Positions 6,925 through 15,500 of a stretch of DNA of 22,201 nucleotides are shown here, piece by piece. The notes below the pieces were generated by a model that saw only the letters and a list, made by a program, of their open reading frames with translations, had not been told where the DNA came from and did no database searches. A program made the translations under genes and the position numbers. This stretch comes from Nitrospirota bacterium (GTDB lineage Bacteria; Nitrospirota; Nitrospiria; Nitrospirales; UBA8639), in the NCBI GenBank assembly GCA_029865515.1, contig JAOUGQ010000013.1, positions 1 to 22,201 on the forward strand, written 5' to 3'. Every line of letters starts with the position of its first letter. Position 1 is the stretch's first letter.

Positions 6925-9246
6925 ATGCTTGCTGACGTTGTCCTACCGGGGCGGCGGTTCCAAGTCTTCACCTATCAAGTCCCCCCACATCTGCTTTCGC
7001 ATCTCCACGTGGGAAGTCCTGTGGTGGTTCCTTTAGGATCTGCTGTCGTCTCTGGCGTAGTCGTCAGTATATGCGAGCCACAAAACTCCCCTTCACTTCA
7101 AACGCATTTCCATCATAAACCTCTGCGAGCCATTCTTTCGTTGGAAACAGATGCCGAGCATCCGCCTTTGGAGCAAAACCTTCTCCGACTGATTGAAAAG
7201 ATTTCGGATTATTACCTGGCACCTCTCCCAGCCTGTTTGAGGCTGATCGTTCCTCCGCACTCGGTAAAAGTGATCAGGCGTGTCTTTTTAACAGACGAAG
7301 GTCGGCGGGCCTTATCGGATAAGACCCTGTCATCGGAGGTTCAGTTGGTGCTTCGTCAATTAGAAAAGGCTCCCAAGGGATTACTCCGATCGTCTCTCAC
7401 CCGAACAATGAAGAAGGCCCCTGCCATTCTAACTCGTGGGAAAAAGAGCGGCTGGATAACCGAACGAACCAACATACCGTCCGGATCCAATGCCCTAAGT
7501 CCCGCAAGGGTGACCAGTGCTGGACAAAAACCGGTGCTTCCGGTTTCCCCGGGATTATTTGATCTCCCTGAAGCACACGACACAGACCTATCAGAATCTG
7601 TTCAGAAAACGGCGTGGTGCTCTTCTGAAGAAAATCAGATAGGGGAGAAGCTCTTGCAGGCGGTGCAGGCCGGTGGTTTCCAGGAATTTCCTGTCGTGGG
7701 AACAGAATCCTTGCAACAGAATCTGTTGCTCCAGATCGTCGAGACCGTCTGCCATCAGGGCCGTCGAGCGGTCATCCTTGCTCCAGAAGTTCATCAAGCT
7801 GAATCCGTAGGCGAACAATTACGACTCATCGGCAAAGATAAGGTCGAGGTGTATCATGGTCATCTTTCGTCAATGGTTCGTTCTGCTCGATGGGAACGGA
7901 TTCGACAGGGTAAGGCACAGGTCGTAGTGGGGACTCGATCAGCACTGTTTCTGCCAATTCCAAATTTAGGGCTTATTTGGATGAATCAGGAAGACGATCC
8001 GTCGTATAAAGATGAGCATCTTCCCTACTATCACGCTCGAGAAGTCGCTCGAATGCGTGGAGAATGTGAACAAGCCCTGGTGGTCTATAGTTCGAATCGT
8101 CCTTCCTTGGAAATGTATGGGCGGTTCAGGGAACAGATCAGCGAGGCCCTGGAACATTCATGGCAAGAGGTTCCCCAGGTAGAAATGATCGATTTACGGT
8201 CATTACCCTATGGGACCATTGTGTCACCGGTGTTACTTAGCCGAATGACTCAAGCCCTGGACGAAGGAGGGCAGATAATTTTACTGCTTAATCGAAAGGG
8301 ATTTTCAGGGGCGCTGATATGCCGGGATTGTGGGCTGGCTCCGATGTGTTCCACCTGCGGAGTGCCATTGAAACTGTATCAGCGACCCTCGCGATTGATC
8401 TGCTCCTACTGTGAGGGGATTCAGCAGACCCCTGAAACATGCCCCACTTGCCAGGGCACGGTTTTTCGGTTTTCCGGCACAGGGACGCAGAGGCTGGAAG
8501 AAGAGGTGATTCGTCTCTTCCCGTCGGTGACAGTTGCCCGGTTTGATCGGGAGAATGTGAAAACCACCGAGGCAGCGGGTGCCATGTTACGCCAATTCCG
8601 GGAAAGGGACATTCGAGTGTTGATTGGGACCGAATTTTTGCTTCACCGGTCAGATCCGCCAACCGCTAATATGATTGGGCTTCCTCAAGCCGACCTTGGT
8701 CTCCATATTCCTGATTTCCGATCGGCGGAACGGACCTTCCACATGTTGTCCAAAGCCCTCGCCTTGGCCAGGAATGGCAGGGAACCGGCAGACGTGATTC
8801 TCCAAACCAGTATTCCAGACCATCATGTGCTCAACGCCATCTGGCAACATCGTCCCCAAATCTTTTATGAACAGGAATTGGAGTTACGCGAAGCCTTGGG
8901 GTATCCCCCGGCTACCCATGTGATTCTATTGGTGGTGACGGGGACGCGGGCGACTCGAGTGCAAGGAGTTGTGGACTTCTTGCGCCAACGGTTAGGAAGG
9001 ATTGAGGTGAGAAGGGATCCTCGTCAGGAGGGAAAGGGGATCCTTGAAACGCCAATGGTCTTGGGGCCGATTGCTTCGAAGAAACCCGGCCGTCTCAAAA
9101 AAAACCGGGTGCTCTTTTTGATGAAAACCGAAAATTTGCAGGAAACACAGCAATGCCTTCGAGACATTCAGCGGGAGTATGAGGCAAAATTTTCAAAAGA
9201 ACCAGTGATCTTTGAAGTCAACGTGGACCCCATCGAAATTCAATAG
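6925..9246 (+). CDS. priA: PriA-family primosomal protein N' with degenerate helicase motifs
   Basis: Replication-restart protein of 773 residues. The N terminus (VVLPGRRFQVFTYQVP...GSPVVVPLG, 1-50) is the PriA 3'-DNA-binding domain; GTRSALF, FLNRKGFSGALIC, FRSAER and the C-terminal VDPIE are PriA landmarks. All eight zinc cysteines are present: Cys466, 469, 475, 478, 493, 496, 506, 509. In contrast the ATPase motifs are gone. Walker A (GVTGSGKT in E. coli) aligns with GTESLQQN at about 259-266, with no Lys-Thr; DEEH is NQED at 354-357; GSATP is YSSNRP at 388-393; the Q.AGRAGR motif VI is replaced by a HMLSKALALARNG stretch. It should therefore bind DNA and partners but not hydrolyse ATP, as described for actinobacterial and Deinococcus PriA. 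The start at 6925 lacks a good Shine-Dalgarno but fits the family N terminus. Confidence 0.9.
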   Translation: MLADVVLPGRRFQVFTYQVPPHLLSHLHVGSPVVVPLGSAVVSGVVVSICEPQNSPSLQTHFHHKPLRAILSLETDAEHPPLEQNLLRLIEKISDYYLAPLPACLRLIVPPHSVKVIRRVFLTDEGRRALSDKTLSSEVQLVLRQLEKAPKGLLRSSLTRTMKKAPAILTRGKKSGWITERTNIPSGSNALSPARVTSAGQKPVLPVSPGLFDLPEAHDTDLSESVQKTAWCSSEENQIGEKLLQAVQAGGFQEFPVVGTESLQQNLLLQIVETVCHQGRRAVILAPEVHQAESVGEQLRLIGKDKVEVYHGHLSSMVRSARWERIRQGKAQVVVGTRSALFLPIPNLGLIWMNQEDDPSYKDEHLPYYHAREVARMRGECEQALVVYSSNRPSLEMYGRFREQISEALEHSWQEVPQVEMIDLRSLPYGTIVSPVLLSRMTQALDEGGQIILLLNRKGFSGALICRDCGLAPMCSTCGVPLKLYQRPSRLICSYCEGIQQTPETCPTCQGTVFRFSGTGTQRLEEEVIRLFPSVTVARFDRENVKTTEAAGAMLRQFRERDIRVLIGTEFLLHRSDPPTANMIGLPQADLGLHIPDFRSAERTFHMLSKALALARNGREPADVILQTSIPDHHVLNAIWQHRPQIFYEQELELREALGYPPATHVILLVVTGTRATRVQGVVDFLRQRLGRIEVRRDPRQEGKGILETPMVLGPIASKKPGRLKKNRVLFLMKTENLQETQQCLRDIQREYEAKFSKEPVIFEVNVDPIEIQ

Positions 9247-9270
9247 CCCCTGCTGGGCTGGGCAGTGCGA

Positions 9271-9711
9271 TCAGCCCGATTGCTTTCTGGCTCTTTTCTT
9301 TTGGTTTTTCGTTTGAGGAGTCGTCACAGAGGGAGTGGCGGGTGTGTTGGCGCCGCGAGTGCGCTTGAAGATGCCATACGCGAAGGTCATCCAAAACACG
9401 CCGGAAAAAAGCCCGAACAACACTGCAGTGAAAATCCGTTGCAGTTCTTCCAATGGTGGTTCTGGACCCAGCTTTTGAATATCGGCCATTTGCATGATCG
9501 GCCAGGCAAGACTTTCCACACCCAAGAGGAGCGTGGATGCTGCCCAGATGTACCCGATAGACGGGCTTTTCCAAGCCAGTAGGATGGCTAACCCGACGGC
9601 CAGGGCAATGCCGAGAGGCACAGGTAGGGCGCCTACCAATAACCAGAGTCCCACCGTAACGGTTAGGCTACCCAAAACGGCGTTCAGTTGATGCCACAGA
9701 TTATCATTCAT
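9271..9711 (-). CDS. Hypothetical multi-span membrane protein
   Basis: 146 residues, no recognised family. It has about four hydrophobic spans: about 13-30 and 31-47 (LTVTVGLWLLVGALPV and LGIALAVGLAILLAW), about 53-71 (YIWAASTLLLGVESLAW) and about 92-113 (IFTAVLFGLFSGVFWMTFAYGIF). The C-terminal tail of about 30 residues is Thr/Pro-rich and then strongly basic (KNQKKRARKQSG), consistent with a cytoplasmic tail. Start ATG 9711 has an AGGG about 10 nt upstream. It converges on priA with 24 nt between stop codons. It is the last of four minus-strand genes, separated from the next by 223 bp, so operon membership is uncertain. Confidence 0.7.
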   Translation of the reverse strand: MNDNLWHQLNAVLGSLTVTVGLWLLVGALPVPLGIALAVGLAILLAWKSPSIGYIWAASTLLLGVESLAWPIMQMADIQKLGPEPPLEELQRIFTAVLFGLFSGVFWMTFAYGIFKRTRGANTPATPSVTTPQTKNQKKRARKQSG

Positions 9712-9934
9712 GTCGAATGGCCCTGCTAAGTCCTTTTCACGCCTCCCACCTTATCATAGACCTCCGCTACCCGGCACCCTGCCCAACAGTAAACCCGAAT
9801 GAGATGAAGATCCACTCTTCCTATTGATTCGATGCAATCAGCGCACACAACTCAAATAGAAGGGCATGAGGCATCCCTCCCAACGTCCTGGAACTGGTTC
9901 GGGAGCGAACGGTGATGCGAAGATCCAGTCTGAT

Positions 9935-10747
9935 CTATCGACCAATATCCGCCAAGGGTTCCGTGGTGATGGTATAGGCCCCACGAGGGTTGTCTGCCAA
10001 TTGATTGGATTGGTGCAGGTCCTCCGGCTTTGGCGTGGTTTCACAATCCGGGGTAAGCACGAGTCCCCAATGGGCATTCTCTGCGCAGGTGTTTTCGAGG
10101 ATAAGAGCTTTTGCGAGATGAAAGAGGAGAATCCCACTCAACATATTGCCCCGACAGATGTTTTTAATTATATCGGGTCGAGTGCCCTCATCTCGTGCAG
10201 CAATTCCAAAATGATGATTGCCAAAACACGCGTTTTCGCGTAGGTAGGGCTGGGCCCCGGCAAAACAAAAAATTCCGGACTCTCGATTATGGGAGATTTC
10301 GTTGCCGATTAATGTCGGGCGGCAATCCGGTCCATACATGACGACTCCGGATAAGAGGCCTTCCGTGATCCGGCAGTGAGATATTGTACAAACAGAATCC
10401 AAAATATTTAGGGCCGAATGTTGGTCGCTGCCCACATAACGAAACGTGATACCTCTCATATATCCGCTGGAGACCCGTTGAAGGTAGCAAGGACCGCTCC
10501 GGCGATTGAAAATGGTGACCTGATCCAAGCCGGCACCAACAATATGAATGGATCGTTCCGTCATTACCAGGCGATCTTCATAGGTGCCTGGTCGGATAAA
10601 GATGTAATCGGTTGGTCCGGCGTTGTTTAACGCGTCACTGGGAAGTTGAAAACATCTGGGGTCTTGGGCATCGACGATGAGGGTTTTCCCACCAAGGGGA
10701 TTTTCGGGCGGCTCGCCCAAGAAAGTTGGATCGTTTGACAAAAACAC
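9935..10747 (-). CDS. Right-handed parallel beta-helix repeat protein
   Basis: 270 residues with the pectin-lyase-like fold signature: a Val/Ile/Asn/Gly-rich series of about 22-residue turns such as VTIFNRRSGPCYL, GITFRYVGSDQHSAL, CTISHCRITEGLLSGV, PTLIGNEISHNRESGI, PYLRENACFGNHHFGI, PDIIKNICRGNMLSGI and ALILENTCAENAHWGL. This is the PbH1/NosD-like beta_helix repeat pattern, which in the family can bind or cut polysaccharide or serve as a scaffold. There is no signal peptide, so it is probably cytoplasmic, which argues against a secreted pectate lyase. The 10747 start is GTG; a TTG two codons later (10741) is better placed, 5 nt after GGAAGG (10752-10747). The enzymatic role cannot be told from sequence. 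Confidence 0.8.
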   Translation of the reverse strand: MFLSNDPTFLGEPPENPLGGKTLIVDAQDPRCFQLPSDALNNAGPTDYIFIRPGTYEDRLVMTERSIHIVGAGLDQVTIFNRRSGPCYLQRVSSGYMRGITFRYVGSDQHSALNILDSVCTISHCRITEGLLSGVVMYGPDCRPTLIGNEISHNRESGIFCFAGAQPYLRENACFGNHHFGIAARDEGTRPDIIKNICRGNMLSGILLFHLAKALILENTCAENAHWGLVLTPDCETTPKPEDLHQSNQLADNPRGAYTITTEPLADIGR

Positions 10748-10962
10748 CTTCCATGCAAGAGTTTAGAGTTGGAAAAATAGAATATTGTTTCGTCTACTGG
10801 TCGAAGAAAATTTGTGTTTGTTCCTGGCTGCAAGACATCAAGTGATGGAGGTGGTCTTTTCCCACACATCCGCAAGACTAAAAGATCTGTTTCAGAGTTT
10901 GTGTGACTATCTAAAACAGATTTTATCTACCATACGAGCTGGAGGTATAGTAGGAAACTGAG

Positions 10963-11631
10963 TTAATTATTCTCGAATGCTTGGCGGGTGGCGAACACTT
11001 CACCCGGATGGATCAGGAGCAGGCAATCCCCATCAACCGGGTCCTTGTGAAATAAGGCGAAGGTCAAGCAGAGCTGTGGGGTCGGTTCAGGAGGAAATTC
11101 TAATAAAACGGGGACATCCACCAGTGGCATTGGTGTTTTCAAGCTGGCCAACCGAAGGCGCACAGCCACCAGGGTATCACGAAGGCGGTTTTGAATAAGC
11201 TCTTCCGTGAAGTCGGGGGAAGGAGTGATGTATTGATCCCAAAGAGGGTTGGTCATGCCCACACAAAATTCGAGGCCTACACTTTGAGCGATCGGAGTGA
11301 CATCTTTGAGTATTCCGGACTCAATGGCTTCCCGTCGGGAACGGATGGGGAGAGATGCAAACTCTGCAGTTATATCGTCAGAAGTGAGTGAAAGAGATGA
11401 TTGGGAGGGCACGGAGACCTCAGACGGTAAAAGCCCCGGTCCCTCTTTGGACTCGGAAGATTCCTTTTCCGGAGAAATTGGAGCACTCAGCGGCGTCTTG
11501 TCTAACGCATGGATAATACCTTCATAAACAGCTTTAGCAGACTCCGTCCATGAATGATCCATTGGCAATCCACGAAAGGCTGCCTCAGAAGCTTTTTTCT
11601 CGTCATGGGTTAAAACACGTCCTTGGCTCAT
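10963..11631 (-). CDS. Hypothetical two-part protein with a Ser/Pro/Glu-rich linker
   Basis: 222 residues from ATG 11631 (a TTG at 11649 would add six). No family recognised. An N-terminal helical segment about 1-45 (LTHDEKKASEAAFRGLPMD...AKAVYEGIIHAL) is joined through a low-complexity linker about 48-85 rich in Ser, Pro and Glu to a C-terminal domain of about 130 residues (FASLPIRSRREAIESGILKDV..., VDVPVLLEFPPEPTPQLCLTF). No signal peptide or membrane span. The ATG start is preferred because the extra N terminus looks non-coding, though neither start has a strong Shine-Dalgarno. It lies 93 nt downstream of the DUF2294 gene on the same strand and may be cotranscribed with it. Confidence 0.7.
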   Translation of the reverse strand: MSQGRVLTHDEKKASEAAFRGLPMDHSWTESAKAVYEGIIHALDKTPLSAPISPEKESSESKEGPGLLPSEVSVPSQSSLSLTSDDITAEFASLPIRSRREAIESGILKDVTPIAQSVGLEFCVGMTNPLWDQYITPSPDFTEELIQNRLRDTLVAVRLRLASLKTPMPLVDVPVLLEFPPEPTPQLCLTFALFHKDPVDGDCLLLIHPGEVFATRQAFENN

Positions 11632-11724
11632 AGTGTAAAGGTAAGGCAAATATCCGGGAAGTCAAGAGTGAAAAAGATTTAGCCGGACAAAGACCCCTTC
11701 TTGTTTATTTCCCTCTAAATCTCT

Positions 11725-12096
11725 CTACCTCAGTGTCGATTCCAGATCACGATCTAAAGTCAAAACGATAACGCGTTCTTCGATCCGCGCGTCGATATCC
11801 GTAAAAAGGGCTGTGGTTTCGGCTCCCGTGATCTCTAGAATTTGGCGACAAAGCTGTTCTCTCCCTTGCGAAATCAGATTTTGGCGCATCTGTTTGACCA
11901 TACCGATGCCCTCTTCACTCTTGGCCAGTTGCCGCTCGGCCGGGGTCAGAACCCCTTTGAGCCGGATGAGAATGGTGTCGCGCAGAATGAAAGCGCGAAC
12001 ATCTGTGGGGCCCCGGCCCATAAATTCCTGCTCAAATTTAATAATGGCATTTCGGATAGCCGATTCCATCTCACCTCGAGTGAAGTCGTTTTTCAT
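11725..12096 (-). CDS. mpsC: DUF2294 / MpsC-domain protein
   Basis: 123 residues matching the DUF2294 family, now described as the MpsC domain of the Na+-translocating membrane-potential-generating system. The family hallmarks are visible: EFMGRGPTDVRAFILRDTILIRLKGVLTPAERQLA (about 24-58), then the TEEG-like SEEGIGMVKQMR, ITGAETTALFTDID (about 88-101) and the closing ERVIVLTLDRDLE. It is soluble, with no membrane span. In staphylococci mpsC neighbours mpsA (NuoL-like) and mpsB (DUF2309), and only MpsAB were needed for bicarbonate supply; here the gene is divergent from dabA/mpsB, which strengthens both calls. Its biochemical role is unknown. GGAAAG lies about 10 nt before ATG 12096, and a Trp-rich upstream ORF with a better ribosome site overlaps the start. 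Confidence 0.85.
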   Translation of the reverse strand: MKNDFTRGEMESAIRNAIIKFEQEFMGRGPTDVRAFILRDTILIRLKGVLTPAERQLAKSEEGIGMVKQMRQNLISQGREQLCRQILEITGAETTALFTDIDARIEERVIVLTLDRDLESTLR

Positions 12097-12139
12097 GCGT
12101 TGGCACTTTCCAGCAAAACCAGCCTTGCCAGTAAACCAT
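12071..12139 (-). CDS. Possible 22-residue Trp-rich leader peptide overlapping mpsC
   Basis: ATG 12139-12137 follows AGGGAGG (12150-12144) with a 4-nt gap, a far stronger ribosome site than that of mpsC. The frame reads MVYWQGWFCWKVPTHEKRLH plus two residues and ends at TGA 12073-12071, 26 nt inside mpsC in another frame. Three Trp, one Tyr, one Phe and one Cys in ten residues are notable. It may be a leader or coupling peptide, or chance. Confidence 0.3.
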   Translation of the reverse strand: MVYWQGWFCWKVPTHEKRLHSR

Positions 12140-12149
12140 TGATCCTCCC

Positions 12150-12161
12150 TTCCCCGGGGAA
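12150..12161. promoter_or_regulatory. Perfect 12-bp palindrome in the mpsC/dabA divergent region
   Basis: TTCCCCGGGGAA reads the same on both strands. It ends 15 bp before the -35 hexamer of the dabA promoter and touches the strong ribosome site of the Trp-rich leader on the other strand. The position fits an operator for a dimeric regulator acting on either direction; no regulator is identified. Confidence 0.35.
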
Positions 12162-12176
12162 AACCGCCTCAGGAAC

Positions 12177-12206
12177 TTGAGGAACAGCCTTTCCCCTTGA
12201 TATAAG
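12177..12206 (+). promoter_or_regulatory. Promoter of the dabA leader (twin of 15721-15750)
   Basis: -35 TTGAGG at 12177-12182, an 18-nt spacer ending CTTGA, and -10 TATAAG at 12201-12206 with TG one base upstream (extended -10). Transcription should start near 12213. The same architecture, including the 11-base word CTTGATATAAG, recurs before the mrp operon, which makes chance unlikely. Confidence 0.65.
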
Positions 12207-12212
12207 CTTATT

Positions 12213-12418
12213 GTTCACAAGAGGTCAAGAAGAGAACGAGTCTTTCCTCAGAGGGATGAGGGACGCAGCATTCGTTCTGGTTTTGACTTTGATAGTAGAA
12301 TGGGTTTGTCGGATAGCTTGCATCTTTGAAGATGGGATTGAGGCAAGCGGTAGAACAAGCCAACTGAGATGATCTCCTGAAGAAGTTTAAGAGGAGAAGC
12401 TTTTCGGTTGGCTTTTTT
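12213..12418 (+). ncRNA. Leader RNA upstream of dabA ending in an intrinsic terminator
   Basis: Predicted transcript of about 206 nt from the promoter at 12177-12206 to the U-run at 12413-12418. It contains a hairpin CATCTT-TG-AAGATG enclosed by GCTTGC (12316-12321) with GCAAGC (12343-12348). GCTTG can alternatively pair with CAAGC at 12356-12360, the 5' side of the terminator stem, so two exclusive folds are possible, as expected of an attenuator or riboswitch-like leader. It shares ordered words with the leader before mrpE (CAGCATTC, GATGG, ACAAGCCAAC). dabA starts 103 nt after the terminator. It could also be a free small RNA. No known riboswitch class is recognised. Confidence 0.5.
12357..12418 (+). 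terminator. Intrinsic terminator/attenuator before dabA
   Basis: AAGCCAAC (12357-12364) pairs with GTTGGCTT (12407-12414), an inner stem TCTCCT (12373-12378) with AGGAGA (12392-12397) lies within it, and the outer arm runs into six T residues. It ends about 100 nt before the dabA start and in the same direction, so it lies inside the transcription unit rather than after a gene. Confidence 0.65.
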
Positions 12419-12520
12419 ATTTATTGAGCGGCGAATAACTGGCTTCTCAAAGGCAGGGGCTCTGGAAAGCCTGCAAGCAATTTGGTTTTCCGGGCTATTG
12501 AGGACGCCGGGATTGGACAC

Positions 12521-15500
12521 ATGAACAACGCTGAGCAACATCGTTCATCCATAACTAGCCGAGAGCGGCTTCGAGAAATCGTTGGCGAGGCCTGTCGGCC
12601 GATTGGGCCCTATTGGCCCATGAAAACGTTTGCCTACTACAACCCTCTTCGTGACCTTGAGTATTTGCCTTTTGCTGAGGCCATTGCGGAAGCCCAGCAT
12701 TTGATAGGCGGCAATGGATTTCTTCCTCTTGAGGAATATCGCCAGTTATTTCAACAAGGCCGGATCACCCAGTCCGCTATTGACCGGGCGCTTCAACGTG
12801 TCGGTCCTTCTCTCCCTTCTCAGGCAACTATCCAAATTGGCGGGCGCACCCTTCACGTGAGAGATATCTGGCGGATTCATGCCATTTACGGAATTAATGA
12901 ATTAAATCCCCTTCTCCTGACTTGGACAATAGCATTAGAGGGTTCGATCAAACGGTTCCGATCCGATCTTCCGGAGCATTCCCGGAAATCCATCATTGAT
13001 CGAACGATTCGTGAGTGCGAGAAGTGCCGGCATGAGCCGGAAAGCGCCTATCTCCACAATCTCTGGAAGAGTTCGTTATCCGCATTCGGATTGTCCGATC
13101 CCGTATCGGGCGATCCTTTGTTGAAAACACCTGATCTCAGTCGAGATTCTGAGTCCTTACATGTCGAGTCCGATTTCGTTCCGGTGGATCTGCCCGCAGA
13201 CCGGACACTGGGTGATTGGCTGGATTGTTTGACCGGGAGTATGCTGGTTGAGGCCATCAACAATCAAATGGTCAAATGGGTTGCGGCGTTCGTAGACGAG
13301 GGAGTAGCCGGATGGAGCATGCCTTCGAGAGAGAGGGGATTTTACTCTGTCTGGCGGGACCTGGCCAAAGAGGATCACTCGTGCAGACTTTTAGGCATTC
13401 CTCATGTTCGACAAAAATTTCGCGAACTTGCCGATGAACCGGAAGAAGTTGTCATCAAGCATCTTCAAGATCTTGATATTCCAAAAGAGCGTTGGCGGGA
13501 ATATCTCTCGCGGCATCTAGCCCATTTGCCGGGATGGGCCGGATTGATCCGCTGGCGTGGGGACAATCCTGGGTATCCGGCACAACAACACTACCCCATA
13601 GACCCTTTACAATACCTCGCCGTCCGGCTCTTTTATGAATCGGGAATGGTGGAGGGACTTTGCCAACGGGAATGGGGGATTGCCGGGACACGCTCCGATC
13701 TGGTGGGCTATTGGGACGAACATTCAGAGCAGTATCGTGCCTTGATGTCCCCTCATACTCGTGTCACAGATCCCAATACCCAAGGCGTGTGCCACAAGGC
13801 CTGGCGGCTTTTTCACCTGGCTCAATTCTTGGAATTATCTCCCCTTGAGCTGCACGAGTTGTCTCAAGCGGGGATTTCGACATTACTGGAATGGTTGGAT
13901 ATCTTTCCCCAAAATACTCATAGGCCAGTGTGGCTGGAAGCCTATGAGGATGTCTACCGGGAACACTTACTGAAGAAGCTCATAGGACATCAAGGAACGG
14001 TACCCGTTTTGGATGAGCGGCCTCGAGCCCAGGGAATCTTTTGTATCGATGCCCGTTCAGAGTCATTTCGTCGTCATCTTGAAAACCAAGGGCCATATGA
14101 AACATTCGGCTATGCAGGATTCTTTGGGGTGCCGATGAGTCATGTGGCCTTTGATAGTCACGATCACATGGCATTATGCCCCATTTTATTGACCCCACAA
14201 GCGGAAGTGATCGAAGTTCCGCGAATGGGACTGGACAAGGGAATGAGGGATTATCTCTCCGGAACAAGATGGCATCAACTCAGTCATCAACTATTCCATG
14301 ACCTGAAACACAATCCAATTGCCTCATTTATTCTCATTGATGTTCTAGGGATATTTTTTAGCCTCGGGTTGGTAGGGAAAACTCTGTTTCGGACTTCCTT
14401 CGACACCGTCAAAAATTGGCTCCATTACGGGTTTCGGAAACCCGTAGACACGCATATTCCTGTTGATCGTTCAAATGCAAAGGAAGAGAAGGAAATAAAC
14501 CCGGGACAGCTAACCCAAGGTTTCACTCATCAAGAGCAAGCTGCCTTTGTGGAAGGTGGTTTGCGTGTCATCGGGCTCACGAAAAATTTTGGCCGGTTTG
14601 TCATGGTGTGCGGCCATGGAAGCCAATCGGACAACAATCCTTATTTCGCAGCTCTAGACTGCGGTGCTTGCGGGGGCAGTCATGGTGACCCCAATGCGCG
14701 CGTCTTTGCGGCCATGGCCAATAACCCTGAAGTCCGGCGAATCCTCAAAGATCACGGCCTGGTCATTCCGGAGGATACCTGGTTCCTTCCTGGCAAACAT
14801 AATACAACCACCGATCGGGTGACGCTGTATGACCTCATCGATGTTCCTTCCACTCATACTGAGGATTTGAAACGGTTGAGGAAGGATTTAGAACAGGCCG
14901 GCACACACCAAGCCTTGGAACGATGCAATCGGATTCCCGGTGCACCGACAAAGGCCTCTCCACACGAAGCATTCGCACATGTCAGAACACGAAGCATGGA
15001 TTGGGCTAATTCCCGCCCTGAATGGGGACTGTCGGGGAACGCCGCCTTTTTAATTGGAAGGCGGGCCCTCACAAAGGGACTCCCTTTGGGAGGGAGAGTC
15101 TTTTTACATTCCTACGACCCTGACTCAGATCCCGAAGGCAGTCTTCTTGAAAAAATCATGACGGCACCCCTCATCGTGGGCGAATTGATAAGCTTGACCT
15201 ATTACTTTTCGGCGGTGGATCCTTGGGGATACGGGAGCGGAAGCAAGGTCATTCATAACATGGTCGCGGGAGTTGGGGTGATGTTGGGAAGCCAGAGTGA
15301 TTTGCAAAAAGGCCTCCCTCTCCAATCGGTAAACGATGGCGCGCGGCATTACCATGAACCCATGCGCTTATTGGCCATCATCGAGGCACCGCCGGATCGA
15401 ATTCGATCGATCATTCAGAAACATAGCCTTCTTCAGCACATATTCCATAACCAATGGATGAATCTGATGGCGTTAGATCCGGCCTCACAATTTTTTTCAC

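Noticed and set aside
9245..9259. AGCCC-CTGCT-GGGCT hairpin between the convergent priA and membrane-protein genes
   Set aside because: Only five base pairs and no immediate U-run on either strand; too weak to call a terminator.
12248..12541. 97-residue minus-strand frame across the dabA leader
   Set aside because: Overlaps the dabA start and the leader/terminator antisense, with no domain signal.
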